The notes: a model not told the origin generated them from the letters alone. A DNA stretch of 64,000 nucleotides from an uncultured beta proteobacterium (GCA_903876735.1 CAIRAW010000077.1:1-64000), one strand, 5' to 3'. Positions 52,423-62,706 are shown, counted from the stretch's first letter. Translations and numbers: made by a program.

Positions 52423-54586
52423 ACAGGTAGGCGTTGGCCGCGCCGCTGCTGGAGCGGCCCAGGCCGACGTAGACCGGGCCGAAAGAGGTTTCGGCGCCGG
52501 CGTAGAGCAGCAGTGAGTTGTAAGTGCCGGGGCTGTTGAATTCGGACAAGGGTACCGCTACGCGGCCGACCTCCAGCGCCACGCCCAGCCGCATGTCACC
52601 GCGCAACCCGAGCGGCATGCGCCCGACGATGCGCTCGCCGCGCACATGGGCGTAACTCAGCTTGTCACCGTACAACTGGCCGGCGGCAAAGCCCGACAGG
52701 TTCAGAAAACCGCCAAGTTTGGCCGGATCCTGCTCCGGTAGCTTGCCGTGGGTCGAGCCTTCGTAGCTGGCGCGCATGCCCAGCACCCAGTCACCCATCG
52801 GGTAGGCACCATTCAAATCCAGCATCACGCGGCTGTAGTCCTGGCGTGAAGATTCAAACCAGCTGGCGCGCGCCAACCAGCCACGCGAGGGAAAGTGCAG
52901 TTGGTCAAGTTGGTCGAGTTCGATACTGGCCAGCCAGCCACTGGTGCGCAGCGGTTCTTGCGGCTTCATCTCAAAACCGGTTTCCATCCGGATGGTGCGC
53001 TGTTCCTCGCGCCAGCCCAGGCGCGCCTGGCCCAGCAGGCCGATGTTGATGCCGCCCACCAAATCGAGTCGACTCACGTTGTCGCGGTAGGTCGAGAGGC
53101 GGTCCTGACCGATGTAGACGGGCGCATTCTCGCGACGCACGGCGCCCTGGGCTTCCACGAAAAAGCGCTGGGCCGGGTCCAGTGGTTGATACCAGTCTGC
53201 GGCCAGGCCGGTGTCGCTTCCCAATTCGCCCGAGAACAGCAATTCGCCGCCGAGCGAATTGAGCCAGGTCTTCTGGTAGGCAGCGCGCAGGCTGTAGGTG
53301 GAGCCGCCGCTCAGGCTTGAATTCAGGTTGAGCCCGAGGCGTATGTAGTCCGGCCCCCAGCTTTTTTCGGTGGGCATGATGCGCAGCACGTTGCGTTCGC
53401 GCTGGCGCAGCAGCGCGTAGTCGACGCGCTCGTAGTAACCGTCGCCATAGGCGCGCAGCAGGTCGCGGTTGAGTCCCTGGGTATCGAGTGGCTGATCGAC
53501 TTGTTGCTGCAGGTAGCGGCGCACCGTTTCCGGATTGACCTTCTGCAGGCCGGCGATGACGACGGCGTCGACCAGCGGACGGTCCACTGCCGGGCCGCTC
53601 AAGTTGGCGTGCCAAGTGGCGTAAGTGGCTTCGTCGACGGACAGGCGCTGCAAGGCGGCCGCAACAGCCTGTGCCGCGCTGCGGCCGCGGTCGGCGGCCT
53701 CGGCGCTGCGCTCGAAATCGGCGGCACTCAGGCCGTTGAGGTCGGGCTTGATGTAAATGTCGGCGGTTTTCAGACTCGCCAGCGATTGGGTCACGTTCTG
53801 CTCGGTCAGGATGGCGACCATCTGCGTCGAGACCGACAGCAGCCCGCCGATGTCACTGGCCTTGAGCAGGGGCGAGCCCACGTTGACGGCAATCACCACC
53901 TGCGCATCACAGCGCTCGCGCACTTCGCGAATCGGCAGGTTGTCGACCAGACCGCCGTCGACCAGTTTGCGCCCACCGTAATCGAGCGGCGCCATCAGGC
54001 CCGGCACCGACATGCTGGCCTGCATCGCCTGTGTCAGACTGCCTTCGCGCATGACCACGCGTTCACCGCTGGCGATGTCGGTGGCAATGATGGACAGCGG
54101 CACGGGCAGCGATTCGATCGGGCGCTCACCGGTGTCGGCATGCACCAGTTGATTGAAGAAGAGTTTGATCTTCTGACCCGAGAGCACACCCGTCTGGCTT
54201 CTTAAACCCTGGGCATTGACACCGGTTTCGCTGGCCGGCAGGTAGCGCTGGGCCAGACGCTTGTTGCGGTAGTTGAAGTCGTCGTAGCCCGGGTTGTCCT
54301 GGAACATGTCTTTCCAGTCGGCACTGGTCAGTTCCTTGCGCATCGTCGCCGGCGCCACTCCGGCGGCCCAGGCGCCTGCGACCAGCGCGCCCATGCTGGT
54401 GCCGGCGATGCAGTCGACCGGTACGCGCAGTTGCTCCAGCACCTCAAGCACGCCGATGTGCGCGGCGCCGCGCGCGCCGCCGCCGCCAAGCACCAGGCCG
54501 AGGCGCGGGCGCTCGTCTGCCAGCGCCAAGGTGGTGCCCGCCGCAAGAATCAGGGCGCCCAGCGCGGGAAGAAAGCCGCAGCGCAT
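52406..54586 (-). CDS. Patatin-like phospholipase with C-terminal beta-barrel (type Vd autotransporter, PlpD-like)
   Basis: A 726-residue outer-membrane protein. Signal peptide about 1-23. The patatin domain (about 28-215) has the oxyanion motif GGGGARG, the nucleophile elbow GTSMG and the catalytic dyad DGG (LVDGGLVDN). One POTRA-like domain (about 340-400, VDAVVIAGLQKVNPETVRRYL) precedes an Omp85-type barrel ending in aromatic/hydrophobic FIGTP. This order defines the PlpD-type Vd secretion pathway, in which the barrel exports or displays the lipase. Its start abuts the stop of the upstream hydrolase gene. Confidence 0.9.
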   Translation of the reverse strand: MRCGFLPALGALILAAGTTLALADERPRLGLVLGGGGARGAAHIGVLEVLEQLRVPVDCIAGTSMGALVAGAWAAGVAPATMRKELTSADWKDMFQDNPGYDDFNYRNKRLAQRYLPASETGVNAQGLRSQTGVLSGQKIKLFFNQLVHADTGERPIESLPVPLSIIATDIASGERVVMREGSLTQAMQASMSVPGLMAPLDYGGRKLVDGGLVDNLPIREVRERCDAQVVIAVNVGSPLLKASDIGGLLSVSTQMVAILTEQNVTQSLASLKTADIYIKPDLNGLSAADFERSAEAADRGRSAAQAVAAALQRLSVDEATYATWHANLSGPAVDRPLVDAVVIAGLQKVNPETVRRYLQQQVDQPLDTQGLNRDLLRAYGDGYYERVDYALLRQRERNVLRIMPTEKSWGPDYIRLGLNLNSSLSGGSTYSLRAAYQKTWLNSLGGELLFSGELGSDTGLAADWYQPLDPAQRFFVEAQGAVRRENAPVYIGQDRLSTYRDNVSRLDLVGGINIGLLGQARLGWREEQRTIRMETGFEMKPQEPLRTSGWLASIELDQLDQLHFPSRGWLARASWFESSRQDYSRVMLDLNGAYPMGDWVLGMRASYEGSTHGKLPEQDPAKLGGFLNLSGFAAGQLYGDKLSYAHVRGERIVGRMPLGLRGDMRLGVALEVGRVAVPLSEFNSPGTYNSLLLYAGAETSFGPVYVGLGRSSSGAANAYLFIGTP

Positions 54587-55338
54587 CAGGCTTGCAAGCC
54601 AGCCAGCCAGGCGGTCAGGGCCGCGCTGACCTGCTGTGGCTGTTCCAGCGCCGACATGTGGCCGCAGTGCTCGACCACGACGAGTCTGGCGCCGGGAATC
54701 AGCCCTGCGATTTCCTCGTGCAGTTCCAGCGGCGTCAGCAGATCTTCACGGCCGCACAGCACGAGGCTGGGGCAGCGGATGCGCTGCAGTGAAGGGCGGC
54801 TGTCGATGCGGCCCATGATCGCCGTTTGCTGGCGCTCAAAGGCCGCGGGTCCGACGCTGTGCGCCATGTCCTCGATGACTTTGACGATTGCCCGGTCCGC
54901 CAGGTGGTCCGGGTGCAGCAGCCGCGGCGTGAGGCTGTCGATGACGGCCTGAAAGTCGGTTCTTGCCAGCGCCATCATGCTCTTGCGCATCTCAATCGCC
55001 GGGGCGGAATCGGGTCGCGAATTGGTGTCGAGCAGGGCCAGCGCCAGGACGCGCTCGGGTGCCTGGCGCATGATTTCCATGGCGACGTAGCCGCCCATCG
55101 AAAGCCCGAGCAGCGCGAAGCGCTCGGCCGGCGCCTTGGCCAGCGCGGCCGCCGCCAGCGCTGCGATCGAGTCGTGCCCGCTGAGGTCGGCCGTAACGAG
55201 TGCATGGTGTGCGCCGAGGTGCGCCGCCTGGTGTTGCCACAGGCGCTCGTCGTCAAGCAGGCCGGGCATTGCATAGACAGGGGCATTGCGCATGCTCAGG
55301 TTCTCCAGCGTGGTTTCATTGGGCCCATTATTCACCAT
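54586..55338 (-). CDS. Alpha/beta hydrolase
   Basis: A 250-residue cytoplasmic alpha/beta hydrolase. Nucleophile elbow LLGLSMGGYVAME, acid in the VLCGREDLLTPLELHEEI segment and the catalytic His in EHCGHMSALEQP are all present, typical of MhpC/BioH-like esterases. The true start may be the ATG at 55293 (MRNAPVYAMPG), where homology to the fold begins. Stop and patatin start share a base (TGATG), so the two genes are probably translated together. Substrate unknown. Confidence 0.85.
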   Translation of the reverse strand: MVNNGPNETTLENLSMRNAPVYAMPGLLDDERLWQHQAAHLGAHHALVTADLSGHDSIAALAAAALAKAPAERFALLGLSMGGYVAMEIMRQAPERVLALALLDTNSRPDSAPAIEMRKSMMALARTDFQAVIDSLTPRLLHPDHLADRAIVKVIEDMAHSVGPAAFERQQTAIMGRIDSRPSLQRIRCPSLVLCGREDLLTPLELHEEIAGLIPGARLVVVEHCGHMSALEQPQQVSAALTAWLAGLQA

Positions 55339-55416
55339 CCCTGGCAGGCCCCGTGTGCTGCGCTGGGTGTGTGGCGAGTCAGCGGGCTGAGGCCCGCCAA
55401 ACGCTTGATCGACCGG

Positions 55417-55776
55417 CTATCCGAACAGCTCTGCCATCTCGGCTTCAGTGAAGACCCGTGAGCGCGTGTGAAAGGCCTTGCCTTCCGGCCCTTCCAGCGA
55501 AAAAGTGCCGCCCTGGCCCTCGATCACGTCGATGATGAGTTGGGTGTGCTTCCAGTATTCGTACTGCGACCTGCCGATGTAGAAGGGGCAGCCACCGATT
55601 TCGCCCAGGTAGACATCACCGGCGCCCATCGTGATCTCGCCTGGCAGATAACAGTTGGCTGCGCTGTTGTCGCAGCAACCGCCCGACTGGTGAAACATCA
55701 AGTGGTCGCCGTGCTTGGTTTTCAGGAAGGCCACGAGTTCGAGCGCCGCCGCTGTGGCGATGACTTTTTCAACCAT
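55417..55776 (-). CDS. DUF779 family protein linked to aldehyde dehydrogenase
   Basis: A 119-residue cytoplasmic protein of the DUF779 family, with the conserved Cys pair in HQSGGCCDNS, further NCYLPGE and the GGCPFYIG segment. Members are nearly always encoded next to an AldB/AcoD-type aldehyde dehydrogenase, as here, and the Cys residues suggest metal or redox chemistry, but the function is not established. ATG at 55776 is chosen for the GGAGAC site seven bases upstream. A hairpin terminator stands between it and the dehydrogenase gene. Confidence 0.85.
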   Translation of the reverse strand: MVEKVIATAAALELVAFLKTKHGDHLMFHQSGGCCDNSAANCYLPGEITMGAGDVYLGEIGGCPFYIGRSQYEYWKHTQLIIDVIEGQGGTFSLEGPEGKAFHTRSRVFTEAEMAELFG

Positions 55777-55790
55777 GCATGTCTCCAAAT

Positions 55791-55815
55791 GAAAAAGGGG
55801 CGGTTGCCCGCCCCT
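55791..55815 (-). terminator. Hairpin with T tract upstream of the DUF779 gene
   Basis: On the minus strand AGGGGCGG (55815-55808) pairs with CCGCCCCT (55803-55796) around a GCAA loop and is followed by five T. It lies after the aldehyde dehydrogenase gene and only 15 bases before the DUF779 start codon, so it would terminate or attenuate read-through between the two genes. Confidence 0.8.
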
Positions 55816-55841
55816 GAATTTTGTCATCCCGGACCACCACT

Positions 55842-55910
55842 GTCATGCCGGACTTGATCCGGCATCCAGTGCCACGCGAGGCATGGATTGCGGGTCGAGC
55901 CCGCAATGAC
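55842..55910. repeat. Double-hairpin palindromic repeat, copy 2
   Basis: A 69-base copy of the element at 4901-4970. The first hairpin reads GCCGG/CCGGC instead of CCCGG/CCGGG, a paired change that keeps the stem; the second hairpin is TTGCGGG/CCCGCAA. A fragment of a further copy (GTCATCCCGGACC) lies just left at 55823. It sits between the aldehyde dehydrogenase and DUF779 genes, beside the terminator hairpin. Confidence 0.88.
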
Positions 55911-55941
55911 AAGCGAGTGACGCAATGACAGGTCGCCCAGA

Positions 55942-57462
<1,521 letters not shown>

Positions 57463-57520
57463 GGTGTCTCCTCGTTATGGACGAATGATTGAAGTAATTC
57501 CCTTGCGGGCTCTTTTACCT

Positions 57521-57536
57521 ATCAAGTCCCATGCCA
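57521..57536 (-). promoter_or_regulatory. Possible sigma-54 promoter of the aldehyde dehydrogenase gene
   Basis: On the minus strand TGGCAT, five bases, then TTGAT matches the -24/-12 spacing of sigma-54 promoters; the -24 GG is kept but the -12 GC reads GA, so the match is imperfect. It lies about 60 bases before the dehydrogenase start, in the right orientation, and the divergent gene encodes a sigma-54 activator. Confidence 0.4.
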
Positions 57537-57617
57537 GCCTCCAGGACGATCCGTCGGCGTTTGATTTCATTGAGGTTTTATTGAACCTGGCGCTACGCCG
57601 GAATTTTTCAGGGGCGA

Positions 57618-57659
57618 TGGAACGTTCCAGATTCCGACAGCTGTCACAAAAAGTGACAG
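57618..57659. promoter_or_regulatory. Two palindromes, candidate activator binding sites
   Basis: TGGAACGTTCCA (57618-57629) is a perfect 12-base palindrome. CTGTCAC (57641-57647) and GTGACAG (57653-57659) are perfect 7-base arms around AAAAA. Both are 80-140 bases upstream of the possible sigma-54 promoter, the usual distance for an enhancer site, and lie between the divergent dehydrogenase and regulator genes. Binding by the adjacent regulator is inferred, not shown. Confidence 0.55.
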
Positions 57660-57775
57660 GTCGAATGCTGGTGCTCTATGCATGACATTACATATCGTCA
57701 GGTATCGGTGCCTTGAGTACGATCAGCCAAGTTTTGACCATCGAGAACAGACACAAAGTCTGTCCAGGAGACAAC

Positions 57776-59710
57776 GTGCACACACCCCAGCATGCTTTGG
57801 CGGTCAGCCAGGCGCGCCAGCATCTTCTCAAATTTGGATCCATTCCCAGCAGCGGTCTGGATGATCGGGTCGCGCGTTCCTGGAGCCGAAGCCTGGCAGC
57901 CGGGCTGCTGCCCGACGGCCGCTTGCAGACCACCGAGCACAGCAGCGAAGTGGAGCTGCGCCAGACCTTGCTGCGCAACCACGAACTGCTGGCGCACTCG
58001 CGCCCGGTGATGGAGTACTTGTTCGAGCAGGTGCGCCATGGCCAGAATGTGGTGGTGCTGGCCGACAAGCGTGGCACGCTGATGCACACGCTGGGCGACG
58101 CCGTTTTTCTGGACAAGGCGCAGCGGGTCGCATTGTCCTGCGGTGCCTCTTGGCATGAAGCACAGCGCGGCACCAACGCCATCGGCACGGCGCTTGCCGA
58201 AGCCAATTGCGTTGAGATTCACGGATCAGAGCACTTTCTCTAACGCAATGGTTTTCTGACCTGCGCGGCCTCTCCCATCATGTCGGCCGACGGCAGTCTG
58301 ATGGGTGTCCTGGATATTTCGGGCGACCAGCATAACGGACATCCCCACACATTGGGCCTGGTCAGCACGGCCGCCCGGATGATCGAGAACCGCTTGATGA
58401 GCGCCAGTAGCCGGCGCGGCATCCGACTGCACATGCACGCCCAAGTCGAGGGGATTGGCACGGTCGCCGAAGGCATTGTTGCGATTTCCGAGGACGGCTG
58501 GCTGATGGGCGCGAACCGGGCGGCCATGGCATTTCTTCAGTTGAGCCCTTGCCATTTGGGAAAAACCCAGTTCAGCAGCGTGGCCGATGTGCGCATGGAT
58601 GACCTGCTGACTCGCGGGCTGCGAAAACCAGGCCAGGCCCTGCAGATCCGCTTGCGCAACGGCAAGCTTGTGTTTGGAGTGGTTCACGCCCAGGCGTTAA
58701 AGCCGTCGATCGTTGAGGTCCGCAAGGCGACACCGCCAGAGCAGCAACTGGATGCCCTTTCCTGTCTGGACACGGGGGATCTGCGCTGGCGCGGTGCGGC
58801 CGACAAGGCGCGCCGCGTGCTGGACAAACCGATTCCGATCCTGATTCAGGGCGAGTCGGGCGTTGGCAAGGAATATTTTGCGCGGGCCATGCATGACACC
58901 AGTTCGCGCCGCACCGGACCGTTTGTGGCGATCAATTGCGCGGCCATTCCAGAGAACCTGATTGAAGCCGAGTTGTTTGGTTACGCAGGCGGCGCCTTCA
59001 CTGGCGCCAGAAAAGAGGGCAATCTTGGCCGGCTGCGGGAGGCCAACGGCGGCACGCTTTTCCTCGATGAAATAGGCGACATGCCATTGGGCATGCAAAC
59101 CCGATTGCTGCGTGTGCTGCAGGAGCGCTGCGTGACACCGCTGGGCGGTGGACGCTCAATGGACGTTGACTTCGCTCTGGTCTGTGCGACCCATAGCCGG
59201 TTGCGGGAAGAAACGGAAAAAGGCCGGTTCCGCAGCGATCTCTACTACCGTATCAACGGGCTGACGATTCAACTGCCGCCCTTGCGGGAGAGGACCGACT
59301 TCCAGGCGTTGACGCAGCGACTGCTGGCTGGCCTGAACCCCGAGCGTGAAATCCATCTCGGCACGGACGTGCTGCAAAGAATGGCCAAGCATTCATGGCC
59401 TGGCAACTTGCGGCAGTTGGCCAACGTGCTGCGAACTTCCAGCGCCATGCTGGGCCCGGACGAGGATCGCATTGAATGGGCGCACTTGCCCGACGACATC
59501 ACGGAAGACCTGGCGCAGGCGCCGGTTGCTGTGGCCATTGAGACGCAAGCGCCGACCTCGCACAATCTGGAGGAAATGGCGCTGAGCGCCATGGCGCAGG
59601 CGCTGGAATCGAGCCGGGGCAATGTTTCACAAGCCGCGCGCATGCTCGGGATCAGTCGGCAGACGATGTACCGCAAGATGGGGGCGAGGACCTGCGCAGC
59701 CGGTTCATGA
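57776..59710 (+). pseudogene. acoR: AcoR-type sigma-54 dependent activator, interrupted by one in-frame stop
   Basis: Read through a TAA at 58241-58243 this is one 644-codon gene of normal AcoR length. The first part (GTG start with AGGAG five bases upstream) has the GAF-type sensor with GTNAIGTALAE and ends EHFL; directly after the stop, in the same frame, the family sequence continues RNGFLTCAASPI and GVLDISG. The second part holds the sigma-54 AAA+ domain (GESGVGKEYF, GAFTGA, FLDEIGDMPL) and a Fis-type HTH (NVSQAARMLGISRQTMYRKM). The stop replaces a codon that is usually Glu, so GAA to TAA is the simplest change. An internal start at 58280 could still make the C-terminal part. Confidence 0.85.
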
Positions 59711-59786
59711 TGTCACGCGCGATGGCGCGGGTGCTTCGCCTTAAACTCGAACCTGTTCATTGCTCAACTTCGAGGAGAGACTGTTC

Positions 59787-60419
59787 ATGAGCGAGTTTCC
59801 TGCCGACATCTACACCGAGCCTGCCAATGTCGACGTTGATACGCTGAAGAACCTGGGTCCGCTGCGCGCCATGGCTGGCATCTGGCAGGGCCAGCGCGGG
59901 CTTGACGTCAAGCCCAAGCTGGAGGGCGCCAAGAAGCAGGCCTATGTGGAGCACATTGAACTGCAGCCGATCGACCCCGTGACCAACGGGCCGCAACTGC
60001 TGTACGGCTTGCGCTATCACACCCATGTGGTCAAGCCGGAGCAGGTCAAGACCTACCACGACCAGGTCGGCTACTGGCTGTGGGAGCCGGCCACTGGGAC
60101 CGTCATTCACACGCTCACGATTCCGCGCGGTCAGGCCGTCATGGCGGCGGGCCAGACCAGCGCCGATGCGACTGAATTCGAGTTGCTCGCCACCCGCGAC
60201 TCCGAGCATTTCGGCATCTGTTCGACGCCGTTTCTCGACTATGCCTTCAAGACCGTCGAGTTCAGGATCAAGGTCACCATCAACCCGGATGGAACGTGGT
60301 CCTACGACGAGGACACGGTGCTGATGATCCGCGGCCAGACCGAGCCTTTTCACCACCGCGATCGCAATACCTTGACGCGCATCGTTGCGGCAACGCCGAA
60401 TCCGCTGGCGCGCGGCTAG
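59787..60419 (+). CDS. Heme-binding-like beta-barrel protein (FABP/nitrobindin-like)
   Basis: A 210-residue cytoplasmic protein predicted to form a ten-stranded beta-barrel of the nitrobindin/THAP4 type (PLRAMAGIWQGQRGLD at the start, then EHIELQPIDPVTNGPQLLYGLRYHTHV, a GYWLWEPATGTVIHTLTIPRG segment and a late TWSYDEDTVLMIRG). The expected proximal His for heme cannot be assigned with certainty by eye. Ligand unknown. ATG at 59787 is preceded by GAGGAGA. Not obviously linked to its neighbours. Confidence 0.78.
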   Translation: MSEFPADIYTEPANVDVDTLKNLGPLRAMAGIWQGQRGLDVKPKLEGAKKQAYVEHIELQPIDPVTNGPQLLYGLRYHTHVVKPEQVKTYHDQVGYWLWEPATGTVIHTLTIPRGQAVMAAGQTSADATEFELLATRDSEHFGICSTPFLDYAFKTVEFRIKVTINPDGTWSYDEDTVLMIRGQTEPFHHRDRNTLTRIVAATPNPLARG

Positions 60420-60431
60420 TCCAGTGCCGGC

Positions 60432-61331
60432 TCACCAAAAGGCGCGGGTCTGCGCGAAGTGTTCGGCCAGGAAGTCGATCAGTGCGCGCACCTTGGCCGA
60501 GACGTGTTTGCGCGTCGGGTAGACCGCATAGATGCCAAGTTCAAGCGAGCGGTATTGTGGCAATAACTCGACCAGGGTTCCGGCGGCCAGGTCCGGGCCG
60601 ACCAGAAAGCTCGGCTGCAAGATCACACCCTGGTGCGCCAGCGCTGCAGCGCGGCAGGTGTCGCCGCTGTTGGTGTGGATGCAGGGCTGCGTCTGAACGC
60701 TGACCGGCCCCTGCGGCCCGTCGAAATGCCACTCGTCACGGGTCGACCAGTAGCTGTACGAGATTACCGCGTGCTGTGCCAGATCGTCTGGTGCCTTCGG
60801 CGTGCCATGCAGTGCCAGGTACTGCGGAGAGGCGCACAGCACCATGCGCGTGCTCGCCAACCGCTTGCTCACCAGCGTCGAATTGTCCAGGCGCGCAATG
60901 CGGATGGCCACGTCATAGCCTTCTTCCACCAGATCAACCAGGCGGTCGGCCAGCGTCACGTCGAGTTTGACCTTGGGGTGCAGGCTGCGAAACGCACCCC
61001 ACAGCGGCGCCAGGTGCAGCACGCCGAAGGTGAACGGGGCATTGATTCGCAGCAGGCCGCTGGCCGCATGGCTGCGCGAGGTGATCTCTTCTTCGGCCTC
61101 GGCCAGTTCCGCCAGCAATTCCTTGCTGCGGCTGTAAAAGAGCTGACCTTCGTCGGTCAGGGACAAGCGGCGCGTCGTTCGATGCAGCAGGCGTACACCG
61201 AGTCGTGTTTCCATGTCGACAACGTAGCGCGAGACGGCCGCCTTTGACATGTTGAGCGCCTCGGCCGCCTTGATGAAACTGCCGGCATCGACCACGGCAT
61301 TAAAGGTTTGCATCTCAAGGAAACGGTCCAT
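60432..61331 (-). CDS. LysR family transcriptional regulator
   Basis: A 299-residue regulator. N-terminal winged HTH (FNAVVDAGSFIKAAEALNMSKAAVSRYVVDMETRLGVRLLHRTTRRLSLTDEG region, 8-60) followed by a LysR substrate-binding domain (about 90-295). It belongs to the large DmlR/AaeR-like group of LysR proteins. It is divergent from the DoxX-dioxygenase-esterase genes 146 bases away and probably regulates them. Inducer unknown. Confidence 0.93.
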   Translation of the reverse strand: MDRFLEMQTFNAVVDAGSFIKAAEALNMSKAAVSRYVVDMETRLGVRLLHRTTRRLSLTDEGQLFYSRSKELLAELAEAEEEITSRSHAASGLLRINAPFTFGVLHLAPLWGAFRSLHPKVKLDVTLADRLVDLVEEGYDVAIRIARLDNSTLVSKRLASTRMVLCASPQYLALHGTPKAPDDLAQHAVISYSYWSTRDEWHFDGPQGPVSVQTQPCIHTNSGDTCRAAALAHQGVILQPSFLVGPDLAAGTLVELLPQYRSLELGIYAVYPTRKHVSAKVRALIDFLAEHFAQTRAFW

Positions 61332-61354
61332 TGTTCCTCCGGTTGGGATAATTA

Positions 61355-61365
61355 ATCTGAATTTA
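61355..61365. promoter_or_regulatory. Repeated motif ATCTGAATTTA in the LysR/DoxX intergenic region
   Basis: ATCTGAATTTA occurs here and again exactly at 61893-61903, in the 26-base gap before the YgiD-like gene. The region around the first copy is AT-rich with GATAA/TTATC ends, the kind of place where a LysR protein binds between divergent genes. Its use as a binding site is inference; an 11-base repeat could also be chance. Confidence 0.35.
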
Positions 61366-61477
61366 TGATGTTTATCTTAGCTTCTGTTTCCAATACAGTT
61401 CAACCCATGCAGTGCTGAACAGGTTTCAAACCAGTGCACTGTTCGTAAAACCCATTCACACATACCAAGGAAATACC

Positions 61478-61888
61478 ATGTCCCCATCAATTCAAAACCC
61501 CCTCAACCTGATTGGCCGCCTGCTGTTGGGTGCCCTGTTTCTGCCGGCAGGCATCAGCAAGCTGACCGGCTTCGCCGGCACCGTTGGCTACATTTCTTCG
61601 GTCGGCCTGCCGCTGCCCACGCTGGGTGCCGCATTGGCCCTGATCGTGGAAATCGTCGGTGGCCTGGCGTTGCTGGCGGGTTTCCAGACACGCATCGCGG
61701 CACTCGTGCTGGCGGCATTCACGCTGGTGGCCAGTGTCTTCTTCCACGCCTACTGGGGCGCAGCGCCGGACCAGGCATTTGTGCAACAACTCCTGTTCTT
61801 CAAGAACATTGCCGTCGTCGGTGGCCTGCTGGTGCTGGCAGCGCAAGGCGCTGGTGGCTGGAGTCTTGACGCCCGCGCCGAGAAATAA
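61478..61888 (+). CDS. DoxX family membrane protein
   Basis: A 136-residue inner-membrane protein with four helices and the DoxX pattern (IGRLLLGALFLPAGISKLTGFAGTVGYI, then EIVGGLALLAGFQTRIAALVLAAFTLVASVFFH and FFKNIAVVGGLLVLA). Members have been linked to quinone or thiosulfate oxidation and to oxidative-stress complexes, but most are uncharacterised. AAGGAAA lies before the ATG. It is the first gene of a run with the dioxygenase and esterase genes, divergent from a LysR gene. Confidence 0.88.
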   Translation: MSPSIQNPLNLIGRLLLGALFLPAGISKLTGFAGTVGYISSVGLPLPTLGAALALIVEIVGGLALLAGFQTRIAALVLAAFTLVASVFFHAYWGAAPDQAFVQQLLFFKNIAVVGGLLVLAAQGAGGWSLDARAEK

Positions 61889-61914
61889 CTCGATCTGAAT
61901 TTAGCGAGAACACC

Positions 61915-62706
61915 ATGACTACTTCAGCCAAAGCGCCGGTCTTTTTCATTTCGCATGGCGCGCCGACCTTCGCACTCGACCCCGGTGCGCTCGGTGCACA
62001 ACTGCAGGCGCTGGGTGCGCAGCTAGAGGGCATCAAGGCTGTGCTGGTGGTCTCGCCGCACTGGCAGACGCGCAATGTCCAGGTGATGACGACCGTCAAG
62101 CCTGAGACCATTCACGACTTCGGTGGTTTTCCTGCCGAGTTGTACAAACTGAGCTACCCGGCAAGCGGCGCGCCGGAAGTCGCACGCGAAGCCGCCCGCT
62201 TGCTGGCGCAAGCCGGCCTGCCGGTTGGCTTTGACGAGCGGCGTGGATTGGATCACGGCGCCTGGGTGCCGCTGTATCACCTCTTGCCAACAGTGAACCT
62301 GCCGGTGTTTCAGGTCTCGATGCCGGTGACACTGGACCCGGCGCAGGCGGTCAAGCTGGGGCAGGCCTTGGCGGCCCTGCGTGAGCAGGGCGTCTTGATT
62401 GTTGCCTCCGGCAGCATGACGCACAACCTGTACGAGGTCCGTCAGCCCGGCTCACAGCCGCAGGCCTATGCGCAGGAATTCACCGCCTGGGTGCGTGCCG
62501 CTGTGCTGGCCAAGGCGACCCAGTCGGTGGTTGCTTACCGCAGCGAGGCGCCGCACGCCGAGCGCGCCCATCCGACCGATGAACATTTCCTGCCCTTGCT
62601 GATTGCCATGGGCGCCGCTGGCGATGCGGACCCGGTGCGGGTGCTCGATGGTGGCATCACCTACGGCGTGATCTCGATGGAGTCCTACGTCTGGGGTCAG
62701 GCATGA
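61915..62706 (+). CDS. ygiD: DODA-type extradiol dioxygenase (YgiD/LigB family)
   Basis: A 263-residue cytoplasmic class III extradiol ring-cleavage dioxygenase family protein. Metal-binding and catalytic His are in FFISHGAPTF, SPHWQTRN and the DHGAWVPL block; TDEHFLPLLIAMGAAGD closes the domain. Relatives include Escherichia coli YgiD and plant DOPA 4,5-dioxygenase; natural substrates in bacteria are unclear. It overlaps the esterase gene by four bases. Confidence 0.9.
   Translation: MTTSAKAPVFFISHGAPTFALDPGALGAQLQALGAQLEGIKAVLVVSPHWQTRNVQVMTTVKPETIHDFGGFPAELYKLSYPASGAPEVAREAARLLAQAGLPVGFDERRGLDHGAWVPLYHLLPTVNLPVFQVSMPVTLDPAQAVKLGQALAALREQGVLIVASGSMTHNLYEVRQPGSQPQAYAQEFTAWVRAAVLAKATQSVVAYRSEAPHAERAHPTDEHFLPLLIAMGAAGDADPVRVLDGGITYGVISMESYVWGQA

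Noticed and set aside
58280..59710. Stand-alone sigma-54 activator gene starting at 58280
   Set aside because: The upstream half is in the same frame and is the missing sensor part of the same family, so one interrupted gene is the better reading; internal initiation remains possible.
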